From positions 60,184 to 124,183 of IMG/VR virus record IMGVR_UViG_3300023184_003735: a stretch of 64,000 nucleotides of DNA, one strand, 5' to 3'. The notes under the pieces were generated by a model that was given only the letters and a program-made list of their open reading frames with translations, ran no database searches and was not told where the DNA came from. The stretch comes from a virus. Both the position numbers and the translations under genes were made by a program. How positions within the stretch are numbered: position 1 is the first letter of the stretch; each line of letters opens with the position of its first letter. This document shows, piece by piece, positions 25,489 through 30,912 of the stretch.

Positions 25489-25562
25489 TGGTGCTCCTAA
25501 CTGGTAACGATCCAGTGTTTCTACATTACCAATGCCGTGTAATGCTATTATACTATGAGAGC
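25489..25562 (-). tRNA. tRNA-Thr (GGT), divergent
   Basis: Acceptor GCTCTCA/TAGGAGC with one mismatch, CCA encoded, anticodon loop TTGGTAA (GGT). The anticodon stem has one mismatch, the D-loop lacks the usual GG, and the T-loop reads ATCGTTA instead of TTCRANY. It may be divergent or decaying. Confidence 0.7.
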
Positions 25563-25565
25563 AAT

Positions 25566-25639
25566 TGGAGCGGGATAGGAGAATCGAACTCCTACGATAA
25601 CCTTGGCAAGGTCACAGGCAACCATTACATCAATCCCGC
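25566..25639 (-). tRNA. tRNA-Gly (GCC)
   Basis: Acceptor GCGGGAT/ATCCCGC, anticodon loop TTGCCAA, T-loop TTCGATT, CCA encoded. Confidence 0.92.
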
Positions 25640-25645
25640 CTAAAC

Positions 25646-26116
25646 TTACGCTGCCAAACTCTTGAATCTATCTGCGGCGTAACTGGCTGCAAATGCTTGG
25701 GGTTTGACAAAAGGTATCACATTACATGTACCTTTGATGTATCCAATGGCTTGTGAAATTACACAACTTGATCCGTGCATTTCGTTGGGATTGATGTCCA
25801 GGTGAACCTCAACTTCTCGCCCTTCTAGTACCTCTGCCAGTTTAAGGTACAATTCGCTCACTTTGTATACTTCGGTCATCAAACGTAAACTAGGGCGACT
25901 GGCCTTCTGGTCCCAGTCGCGTTCACGTTGTACTTCGCCAAACAGTTTGCAACCGTTGTTGCCATTGATATGGACCACAATAGCCAGCACATAATCGGCA
26001 TGCCAGGCACCTTCTACTTTGACACGTTCACTATCGCAACCAAGATAGATTTTTGTTTCAGGTGTTTGGGCCCGGATAAATTCTGCCACTTGGTCAATGT
26101 CTAGTTTTTTCATCAT
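25646..26116 (-). CDS. RNase H-like DUF458/YkuK-family protein
   Basis: The 156-aa product has the YkuK/DUF458 pattern: KIYLGCDSE near residue 24 (first acidic residue of an RNase H-like fold), an HADYVLAIVVH strand, and VEVHLDINPNEMHGSS with further acidic residues. The family is predicted to be nuclease-like but is not characterised. The start ATGATG at 26116 follows AAAGGC; an upstream in-frame codon runs into tRNA-Leu. It is embedded in the tRNA array. Confidence 0.75.
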   Translation of the reverse strand: MMKKLDIDQVAEFIRAQTPETKIYLGCDSERVKVEGAWHADYVLAIVVHINGNNGCKLFGEVQRERDWDQKASRPSLRLMTEVYKVSELYLKLAEVLEGREVEVHLDINPNEMHGSSCVISQAIGYIKGTCNVIPFVKPQAFAASYAADRFKSLAA

Positions 26117-26156
26117 TTGCCTTTTATTTAACTCTATAAACATTACGGTTTTATTA

Positions 26157-26233
26157 TGGTGCCCCAAGAGAGACTCGAACTCTCAAAATTTGGCTTTTAA
26201 GACCAACACGTATACCAATTCCGTCATCGGGGC
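26157..26233 (-). tRNA. tRNA-Leu (TAA), short variable arm
   Basis: Acceptor GCCCCGA/TTGGGGC, anticodon loop CTTAAAA (TAA), T-loop TTCGAGT, CCA encoded. The variable region is only about 5 bases, where bacterial tRNA-Leu normally has a long class II arm. Confidence 0.88.
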
Positions 26234-26241
26234 AAAAATAC

Positions 26242-26315
26242 TGGCACGGGAACTAGGGCTCGAACCTAGAATGACAGAGTCAAAGTCTGTAGTGTTACCA
26301 TTACACCATTCCCGA
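26242..26315 (-). tRNA. tRNA-Gln (TTG)
   Basis: Anticodon loop CTTTGAC (TTG), T-loop TTCGAGC, discriminator G and CCA encoded. The first acceptor pair is a T-T mismatch, consistent with the weak 1-72 pair of tRNA-Gln. Confidence 0.9.
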
Positions 26316-26325
26316 ACAAAAATCT

Positions 26326-26400
26326 TGGTGGATGAGAGTAGAGTCGAACTACCACCGGACTCCGTATGAAGGAGGGGCACTACCATTATGCTACTCATCC
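26326..26400 (-). tRNA. tRNA with CAT anticodon (Met or Ile2)
   Basis: Acceptor GGATGAG/CTCATCC, CCA encoded, anticodon loop TTCATAC. G1-C72 rules out the initiator type. Elongator Met and lysidine-type Ile cannot be separated by eye. Confidence 0.88.
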
Positions 26401-26401
26401 T

Positions 26402-26483
26402 TGGTACCCCTGCCCCGACTCGAACGGGGATATCATACTCCTCTGTTTGAGAGAGGCGACTTTACCAATTTGTCCACAGGGGC
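26402..26483 (-). tRNA. tRNA-Leu (CAA)
   Basis: Acceptor GCCCCTG/CAGGGGT (G1-T72 wobble), anticodon loop CTCAAAC (CAA), a variable region of about 10 bases, T-loop TTCGAGT, CCA encoded. Confidence 0.9.
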
Positions 26484-26488
26484 CGACT

Positions 26489-26565
26489 TGGGGTGCATGA
26501 TGGGATTCGAACCCACGAGTATCGGAATCACAATCCGAGGTCTTGACCGCTTGACGACACGCACC
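26489..26565 (-). tRNA. tRNA-His (GTG)
   Basis: Anticodon loop TTGTGAT (GTG), an extra 5' G (G-1) opposite discriminator C73, the tRNA-His hallmark, and CCA encoded. Its first two bases are inside a 20-bp inverted repeat (26564-26644). Confidence 0.93.
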
Positions 26566-26644
26566 ATACAAAAACACACTGCCTCTCTTTATGGTCGGAG
26601 CCCATGGTAAAGACGTCGCTCCTCGGCAGTGTGTTTTTGTATGG
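26564..26644. repeat. 20-bp perfect inverted repeat around a 41-base structured loop
   Basis: Arms 26564-26583 and 26625-26644 are perfectly complementary. The loop itself holds GGAGC/GCTCC, TCTTTA/TAAAGA and the palindrome GACGTC. The left arm ends in the tRNA-His 5' end and the right arm covers the CCA of the orphan tRNA 3' half, so the stem would clamp exactly the spacer between them. It may be a processing site or an RNA domain. Confidence 0.8.
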
Positions 26645-26668
26645 TAGGGGCACAGAGAATCGAACTCT
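26642..26668 (-). pseudogene. Orphan tRNA 3' half
   Basis: On the minus strand this reads as a T-arm (AGAG-TTCGATT-CTCT), an acceptor 3' strand TGCCCCT, discriminator A and CCA. No matching 5' half (needs NGGGGCA) is found within the preceding sequence, which is the HNH gene; the HNH stop codon TAG lies in the T-arm. Confidence 0.7.
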
Positions 26669-27248
26669 ACTTCTCTAACAATCTTTTTGCTCTGGAATAG
26701 TTGTTACCCTTTGCCGCAATTCCTGCTTTGAGCAAACCTTGTCTTATACTACTGGTTTCTTTAAGACATTGTAGTAAAAATTCATCGGTTACTACATTTA
26801 CGCCGTTTTTAGAAGGTTTGTTTCGTCCCCTCCATGTATCAGTGATACTATGGCAGTTTGGGCACAGTCCTTCTAAATTTTCTCTAGTATTGTTTTGATT
26901 GTTGCCATCTTTGTGCTCAAGTTCAAGTGGAATTTTGAACCCCTGCCACTCACTTACGCCACATTTATTACAGCAATGATTTTGTTCTTCAAATACTCTG
27001 CGTCGTCTGTTTTCCATACCTAATTCAGAAAATGGAGTAGCATTATATTTGTCTAGCCACGCCTGTTTGATATTTGCTCTCCATTGATCTACATCAGAGA
27101 TAAGTCCACGTGTACTAGGCTTTCCCTTTAATGCAATACTTTTTTTACGTTTACTTTCATCGGAAAACTCCCGACTATTAGCACATGTTCTAGAACAAAA
27201 TGTTCCAGATTTGCTATGTTCTGTTTTACACTTAGGACATTGTTTCAT
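26667..27248 (-). CDS. HNH endonuclease (homing type)
   Basis: The 193-aa protein starts with a zinc-binding finger (CPKCKTEHSKSGTFCSRTC), has a central HNH domain with CCNKCGV, the catalytic ELEHKDGNNQNN and LCPNCH, and ends in a helical DNA-binding-like segment (IRQGLLKAGIAAKGNNYSRA). Start at 27248 (MKQCPKC) is preferred; a longer frame to 27305 is less likely. It is wedged between intact tRNA-Lys and a tRNA 3' half, a usual niche of phage homing endonucleases. Confidence 0.9.
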   Translation of the reverse strand: MKQCPKCKTEHSKSGTFCSRTCANSREFSDESKRKKSIALKGKPSTRGLISDVDQWRANIKQAWLDKYNATPFSELGMENRRRRVFEEQNHCCNKCGVSEWQGFKIPLELEHKDGNNQNNTRENLEGLCPNCHSITDTWRGRNKPSKNGVNVVTDEFLLQCLKETSSIRQGLLKAGIAAKGNNYSRAKRLLEK

Positions 27249-27308
27249 ATCGAACCCTATTAAATTATAGAAGTATTTAGTAGAGTTCCATATAAAACAA
27301 CTCATAAA

Positions 27309-27382
27309 TGGTGAGACCGGAAGGTACTGCCCCTTCTTAGTCGGATTAAAAGTCCGATACTTTACTTTTAAGTTACGATCCC
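27309..27382 (-). tRNA. tRNA-Lys (TTT)
   Basis: Acceptor GGGATCG/CGGTCTC, discriminator A, CCA encoded, anticodon loop CTTTTAA (TTT). The T-loop is GGCAGTA, with G at both 54 and 58 in place of T and A. Confidence 0.82.
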
Positions 27383-27434
27383 ACTAATCTTATCACTCTT
27401 GTCACTAGTCATGACACTTCTCCTTAGAAAAAAT

Positions 27435-27509
27435 TGGTGCCGCCGGGTGGGAACGATCCACCGACCCTTGCCTTATCAAGACAATGCTCTACCACTGAGC
27501 TACGGAGGC
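27435..27509 (-). tRNA. tRNA-Ile (GAT)
   Basis: Acceptor GCCTCCG/CGGCGGC with one mismatch, anticodon loop TTGATAA (GAT), D-loop with GG, CCA encoded. The T-loop is ATCGTTC (A54, T58). Confidence 0.88.
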
Positions 27510-27673
27510 TATAAATATGCGTATGATTACCGCTGACAATGCCATGATATTCTTGTACCAGGCGGCACAAGGCACTTATCAACAACGATTTTATTCTACT
27601 ACCACACGCAGGTTCACTCTTGATACCATGCTGATCAATCCACGGAAAGAGTTTAAAATTGATACTACGTTTG
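27510..27673. other. 164-base gap in tRNA array, no confident gene
   Basis: A plus-strand frame (27517-27753) reads across this gap with some protein-like composition but continues antisense through tRNA-Phe. On the minus strand only short frames exist. I see no strong hairpin or promoter. Confidence 0.4.
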
Positions 27674-27749
27674 TGGTGCCTCCTCCAGGTTCCGACCCTG
27701 GTTCCCCGGATTTTCAGTCCGGTGCTATGACCACATCAGCTAAAGAGGC
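27674..27749 (-). tRNA. tRNA-Phe (GAA)
   Basis: Acceptor GCCTCTT/AGGAGGC, anticodon loop CTGAAAA (GAA), CCA encoded. The T-loop is GTCGGAA (G54, G58). Confidence 0.88.
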
Positions 27750-27754
27750 ATAAT

Positions 27755-27830
27755 TGGTACATCCTGACGGGCTCGAACCGCCGACAGCCTCGGTGTAAGC
27801 GAGGAACTCTACCAACTGAGTTAAGGATGC
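27755..27830 (-). tRNA. tRNA-Val (TAC)
   Basis: Acceptor GCATCCT/AGGATGT, anticodon loop CTTACAC (TAC), T-loop TTCGAGC, CCA encoded. Confidence 0.93.
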
Positions 27831-27835
27831 ATGTT

Positions 27836-27928
27836 TGGCGGAAGACGGAGGAGTCGAACCCCATCCCATTTTGTGAGAACCTGGTTTTCAAGGCCAGTCG
27901 CGGCACCAACGCCACTGCATCATCTTCC
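27836..27928 (-). tRNA. tRNA-Ser (TGA)
   Basis: 93-base class II tRNA with a long variable arm, anticodon loop CTTGAAA (TGA), T-loop TTCGACT, discriminator G and CCA encoded. Confidence 0.92.
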
Positions 27929-27934
27929 TGAATT

Positions 27935-28012
27935 TGGAGCAACGGGCTGGATTCGAACCAGCGGCTTTTGGGATTTGCAATCCCATGCATTGGGCCACTC
28001 TGCCACCGTTGC
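27935..28012 (-). tRNA. tRNA-Cys (GCA)
   Basis: Acceptor GCAACGG/CCGTTGC, discriminator T (typical of Cys), anticodon loop TTGCAAA (GCA), T-loop TTCGAAT, CCA encoded. Confidence 0.93.
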
Positions 28013-28016
28013 ATAT

Positions 28017-28094
28017 TGGTCGGAATGGTGGGATTCGAACTCACGACCCTCTGCTCCCAAAGCAGATGCGCTAACCAGACTGCGCTACACTCCG
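28017..28094 (-). tRNA. tRNA-Pro (TGG)
   Basis: Acceptor CGGAGTG/CATTCCG, anticodon loop TTTGGGA (TGG), T-loop TTCGAAT, CCA encoded. Its 5' end overlaps the stop of the 81-aa gene by 10 bases. Confidence 0.93.
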
Positions 28095-28330
28095 AATTTT
28101 TTCTTGATCCACATACCAAACAGTGTGCCACAGTAGGCACCTGCTAGAGCAGGTATCAAGGCCCAATGGTCTTCTGTGTAGTTGATTACTGCTACACTGG
28201 CTGTGAAGGTCACTGCCATGCTCCACCACGCGGCCATTAAGGGACGATTGTCTTGAATTGATTTCACAAAGTAAACGTAAATCAAGTCAGTTGCAAATAC
28301 TGCAAAAAAAGTTATGATATAAGCCCACAT
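28085..28330 (-). CDS. Small membrane protein, 81 aa
   Basis: Three hydrophobic segments (about residues 2-20, 32-50 and 57-74) with a Lys-rich C-terminus, so an integral membrane protein. It lies inside the tRNA array with its last codons overlapping tRNA-Pro; the start is 2 bases from the previous stop. Function unknown. Confidence 0.65.
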   Translation of the reverse strand: MWAYIITFFAVFATDLIYVYFVKSIQDNRPLMAAWWSMAVTFTASVAVINYTEDHWALIPALAGAYCGTLFGMWIKKKFGV

Positions 28331-28331
28331 A

Positions 28332-28562
28332 TTATTTCTTCTTGTCTAGTGTGGGTTCTTGCGGGTTGTCTAATTCATGCGGTTCAGCGAATCTTGCGTT
28401 GCCACCGATGCCTTTCCAACTGTCTTCTGTGAAGATTCTGATGGGTCGCCAGTATCGAGCAATGATATTGTTGATCACCACAAGTGCAATTACCACGGCT
28501 ATAAAGCCCAGTGCTGTCAAAATGCTACCGGCTAAAAATACTGCCGCTTGATCCATGTCCAT
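28332..28562 (-). CDS. Small membrane protein, 76 aa
   Basis: One long hydrophobic N-terminal segment (residues 7-34) followed by a charged tail ending DKKK. Single-pass membrane protein, function unknown. AAGGAAAAACAT precedes the ATG. It is paired with the 81-aa membrane gene. Confidence 0.6.
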   Translation of the reverse strand: MDMDQAAVFLAGSILTALGFIAVVIALVVINNIIARYWRPIRIFTEDSWKGIGGNARFAEPHELDNPQEPTLDKKK

Positions 28563-28578
28563 ATGTTTTTCCTTTGAG

Positions 28579-28652
28579 TGGAGCGGGATAGCGGAATCGA
28601 ACCGCTGACACTAACTTGGAAGGATAGGGTAATACCATTTTACGAATCCCGC
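28579..28652 (-). tRNA. tRNA-Gly (TCC)
   Basis: Acceptor GCGGGAT/ATCCCGC, anticodon loop CTTCCAA (TCC), one mismatch in the anticodon stem, T-loop TTCGATT, CCA encoded. Confidence 0.9.
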
Positions 28653-28675
28653 TCTTATACATTACAATGTATGCT

Positions 28676-28751
28676 TGGTGCCCCCACCATGATTCGAACA
28701 CGGCACCTACTGATTACAAATCAGTTGCTCTACCGAATGAGCTATAGGGGC
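28676..28751 (-). tRNA. tRNA-Thr (TGT)
   Basis: Acceptor GCCCCTA/TGGGGGC, anticodon loop TTTGTAA (TGT), T-loop TTCGAAT, CCA encoded. Confidence 0.93.
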
Positions 28752-28757
28752 AAATTT

Positions 28758-28833
28758 TGGCTCTCTAGCGTGGGCACGATCCACGGACCTAACGGTTAAC
28801 AGCCGTTTGCTCTACCAACTGAGCTACTAGAGA
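28758..28833 (-). tRNA. tRNA-Asn (GTT)
   Basis: Acceptor TCTCTAG/CTAGAGA, discriminator G, anticodon loop CTGTTAA (GTT), CCA encoded. The T-loop is ATCGTGC (A54, T58). Confidence 0.9.
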
Positions 28834-29027
28834 ATAATTTCAACTGACTTGGCGTCTTGATCACGTATGGCCCACTCAGTGCTACCCACACGTATGTGTA
28901 GACAACAGGCCCCGCGTCGTAACACAGTCACAGTTCGTGTGGCAACAATGCCCATTTGCTGTAGTCGTTCGTTAGTGACGCCGGCTATCACAGCCTGGTC
29001 ATGCGTTTTTAAGTCGTTCAATGTCAT
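28827..29027 (-). CDS. FeoA-domain protein, 66 aa
   Basis: Starts MTLNDLKTHDQAVIAGV and follows the FeoA pattern: a short SH3-like barrel with ERLQQMGI, VTVLRRG, then HIRVGSTEWAIRDQDA and a final hydrophobic strand. FeoA is the small cytosolic partner of the FeoB iron transporter, and similar domains occur in DtxR-type regulators. No FeoB is seen here. The ATG is 7 bases after tRNA-Ser and the stop overlaps tRNA-Asn by 7 bases, so it is expressed from the tRNA transcript. A longer frame to 29093 is rejected because it lies in tRNA-Ser. Confidence 0.7.
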   Translation of the reverse strand: MTLNDLKTHDQAVIAGVTNERLQQMGIVATRTVTVLRRGACCLHIRVGSTEWAIRDQDAKSVEIIL

Positions 29028-29033
29028 ATGCTT

Positions 29034-29123
29034 TGGCGGAGCGTTAGGGAGTCGAACCCTATCAACCACTTTCATGATTGTACGGATTAGCAATCCGCTG
29101 CCTTACCATCCGGCCCACGCTCC
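29034..29123 (-). tRNA. tRNA-Ser (GCT)
   Basis: 90-base class II tRNA, acceptor GGAGCGT/ACGCTCC, anticodon loop TTGCTAA (GCT), long variable arm, T-loop TTCGACT, discriminator G, CCA encoded. Its 5' end lies about 8 bases after a promoter -10 box. Confidence 0.93.
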
Positions 29124-29131
29124 TCTATAGT

Positions 29132-29160
29132 ATTATATAGTCAACGTGTGACCATGTCAA
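29132..29160 (-). promoter_or_regulatory. Sigma70-like promoter inside the tRNA array
   Basis: Minus-strand TTGACA (29155-29160), 17-base spacer, TATAAT (29132-29137). It would start transcription about at the 5' end of tRNA-Ser(GCT), so most of the array has a second promoter. Confidence 0.75.
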
Positions 29161-29168
29161 CAACAATT

Positions 29169-29253
29169 TGGTGGAGATGACTTGAGTCGAACAAGTAGTG
29201 CCAGGGGCGGCTGATTTACAGTCAGCTGGGGTTACCAATTTTCCTACATCTCC
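29169..29253 (-). tRNA. tRNA-Tyr (GTA)
   Basis: Class II tRNA, acceptor GGAGATG/CATCTCC, anticodon loop CTGTAAA (GTA), extended variable arm, T-loop TTCGACT, CCA encoded. Confidence 0.92.
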
Positions 29254-29257
29254 AATT

Positions 29258-29332
29258 TGGTGGACCGTCCCGGGTTCGAACCGGGGACTGAGGCTTGCAA
29301 AGCCACTGTGTTCCCAACTATACCAACAGCCC
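29258..29332 (-). tRNA. tRNA-Ala (TGC)
   Basis: Acceptor GGGCTGT/ACGGTCC with the G3-T70 wobble that marks alanine tRNAs, anticodon loop TTTGCAA (TGC), T-loop TTCGAAC, CCA encoded. Confidence 0.92.
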
Positions 29333-29339
29333 AAATTTT

Positions 29340-29416
29340 TGGCGACCCCGAAAGGATTTGAACCTCTGACATTTGGTTTTGGAGACCAACGTTCTGCCGG
29401 ACTGAACTACGGAGCC
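29340..29416 (-). tRNA. tRNA-Trp (CCA)
   Basis: Acceptor GGCTCCG/CGGGGTC, discriminator G, anticodon loop CTCCAAA (CCA), T-loop TTCAAAT, CCA encoded. Confidence 0.92.
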
Positions 29417-29437
29417 ATAACGCACTCTTGCGAATGC

Positions 29438-29520
29438 GTGTATCGAAGCACACCAAGGTCACAAACCCCGACCGTTCATGGCCGCACGAACCTTTTCGGT
29501 ACTGGTATGCTTCGATACAC
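29438..29520. repeat. 13-bp inverted repeat around a structured loop
   Basis: Arms GTGTATCGAAGCA (29438-29450) and its complement (29508-29520) are perfect. The 57-base interior can pair further (AAGGT/ACCTT, GTTC/GAAC). It fills the space after tRNA-Trp and, with the next ~85 bases, has no open frame; it may be a spacer-RNA domain or processing hairpin. Confidence 0.7.
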
Positions 29521-29604
29521 TCGGATTTTTTTATGTACAAGAACATAAGCCATCCCCGAGGCCGCCCATTTGCAGTTTTGAGTGTTGCAGGCTCGCGTTG
29601 CCTT

Positions 29605-29623
29605 GCACTAAATGAAAAACCCT
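29605..29623. repeat. 19-base direct repeat, copy 1
   Basis: The string GCACTAAATGAAAAACCCT occurs here and, identically, at 33503-33521. Each copy is the T-tract and one side of a minus-strand terminator. Confidence 0.85.
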
Positions 29624-29642
29624 GGAGTTTTAATTCCAGGGT
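29615..29642 (-). terminator. Intrinsic terminator of a short transcription unit
   Basis: Stem ACCCTGGA/TCCAGGGT with an 8-base loop, followed on the minus strand by TTTTT. It ends the unit starting at the promoter 29793-29821. Confidence 0.8.
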
Positions 29643-29671
29643 CCTTGGTGTGAATACGGTTGTATACTATG

Positions 29672-29785
29672 TTAGGACCCTGTGTCTCCTGGAATGCTTG
29701 CTGTCAAGCGACCATAGACATGTGACCAGGCGGATGTCTGATTAAACATTGTCTTGGGTAGCGATAAACAGAGTTGCGTTTTCAT
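29672..29785 (-). CDS. Possible leaderless 37-aa ORF or small RNA
   Basis: A 37-codon frame starts 7 bases after a strong -10 box and stops before the terminator at 29615-29642. The peptide (MKTQLCLSLPKTMF...) shows no recognised motif. The unit may equally be a non-coding RNA of about 170 bases. It shares its layout and terminator repeat with the unit at 33560-33637. Confidence 0.35.
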   Translation of the reverse strand: MKTQLCLSLPKTMFNQTSAWSHVYGRLTASIPGDTGS

Positions 29786-29792
29786 AGTATCA

Positions 29793-29821
29793 ATTATAGT
29801 TTATTTATCATCTCGTGTCAA
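29793..29821 (-). promoter_or_regulatory. Sigma70-like promoter of the short unit
   Basis: Minus-strand TTGACA (29816-29821), 17-base spacer, TATAAT (29793-29798), with an ATG 7 bases further on. Confidence 0.75.
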
Positions 29822-29865
29822 CCACGACATGCTCTTTCTGTGTTATTTATACAACACAGTTGAAT

Positions 29866-29939
29866 TGGATGCGGGTGACAGATTCGAACTGCCGATGCAC
29901 CTGGCTTATGAGACCGGTGTGGTGGCCACCCTACCCGCG
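29866..29939 (-). tRNA. tRNA with CAT anticodon, initiator-like
   Basis: Acceptor CGCGGGT with C1 facing A72 (mismatch), the hallmark of bacterial initiator tRNA, anticodon loop CTCATAA, T-loop TTCGAAT, CCA encoded. The D-arm is short and atypical, and the anticodon stem lacks the three G-C pairs of standard fMet tRNA, so the initiator call is tentative. Confidence 0.78.
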
Positions 29940-29955
29940 ATAATATTATTTATAA

Positions 29956-29984
29956 ATTATAAAACAAATAAAATTATTTGTCAA
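29956..29984 (-). promoter_or_regulatory. Sigma70-like promoter before the initiator-like tRNA
   Basis: Minus-strand TTGACA (29979-29984), 17-base AT-rich spacer, TATAAT (29956-29961), 16 bases before the tRNA 5' end. The -35 overlaps the stop of the 295-aa gene. Confidence 0.75.
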
Positions 29985-30868
29985 CCAGGATACAAATTTT
30001 CTTCACTGTCAAATTTGTAGTCGTCTGGCAATACCACCTTGGTTGAGTGGTCAATCAACTCGGCTAACTGGGCGGTGGGTACTCCGGTGACTCTAATTTG
30101 TCTTCTCCTAGAGGTGCAAATTGGAACACCATGCAAAAAATAATCACTATGCAAGTATACCGGATCGTTTGTGGTAAACACTTTTTTGTTGTCATCTCCA
30201 TCCAGTGCCCACCATAGCGGAACACCGCCATCACTGATGTTTAATGCAACGATCACATGACCTTGCTGATATAATCCATTTTCGGCACCAGCATTTTTAG
30301 CGAAAGGCAAACCAGCATCAGCAGAATATCTTGCATCACGATGTATGTTACTGAAACTTCCTGGTGCCAAACTCACACAGTGTATGTTCACAATTCGTTT
30401 AAATGGCAATTGCTTCAAAATAAATTCTACAATTTTTAAATGTTTAAATTCGGGTTTTATTTTATAAAGTCTGTTCAAATGATGATTGCGCATGCAAGAC
30501 CCACCTTCTCCAGCATTACGTTTTACAAAATCGCTATCTGATTCAATAGTGATAAGTTCTAGCAGTTGATTCATTTCAAAGCCAGAAATCCCACGAATTT
30601 CTTCAGTGTATTGTCCAGAATTACCAATTTCTATCGACACGTTCATTTTATCATACAAGATTGGATCTATCATTCCCCATGCCCGATTGAGATTACGAGT
30701 ACCATCTAAAGTTTGCCGGCGTGTACATATAGAGTGCGAAGTTGGTAAAATATATTGGTCATACTCTTCGACAAAGAGTTTGTGGTCAAAGTCGAGATTG
30801 AGTTTTGCGTAAGCAAGATTTGCAAATTGGTGCATGTTTTTAGTAGTAGATATTTTGAAATCCAACAA
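29981..30868 (-). CDS. Putative 2-oxoglutarate/Fe(II) oxygenase-like protein
   Basis: In the 295-aa protein an HxD pair (NIHRDARY, about residue 178), a distal His in LHSDYFLHGVP (about 242-249), and an Arg-rich strand RRRQIRVTG fit the double-stranded beta-helix oxygenase pattern (HxD...H...R), as in Asp/Asn beta-hydroxylases. No family is securely recognised. It lies between the tRNA array and the second radical SAM gene, separated from the latter by 44 bases, so the two may act in one modification pathway. Confidence 0.55.
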   Translation of the reverse strand: MLDFKISTTKNMHQFANLAYAKLNLDFDHKLFVEEYDQYILPTSHSICTRRQTLDGTRNLNRAWGMIDPILYDKMNVSIEIGNSGQYTEEIRGISGFEMNQLLELITIESDSDFVKRNAGEGGSCMRNHHLNRLYKIKPEFKHLKIVEFILKQLPFKRIVNIHCVSLAPGSFSNIHRDARYSADAGLPFAKNAGAENGLYQQGHVIVALNISDGGVPLWWALDGDDNKKVFTTNDPVYLHSDYFLHGVPICTSRRRQIRVTGVPTAQLAELIDHSTKVVLPDDYKFDSEENLYPG

Positions 30869-30912
30869 GTGGAGTTTCTATTGAAAGTACTATATTTAGT
30901 TCAATTGATAAT

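Noticed and set aside
26642-26720. Complete tRNA overlapping the HNH gene end
   Set aside because: The acceptor 3' strand TGCCCCT has no matching 5' strand in the preceding 90 bases, so only the 3' half is supported.
27517-27753. Plus-strand 78-codon frame in the tRNA array
   Set aside because: It has a GGAGG-like string upstream, but that is the complement of tRNA-Ile, and its last third is antisense to tRNA-Phe. No homologue is recognised.
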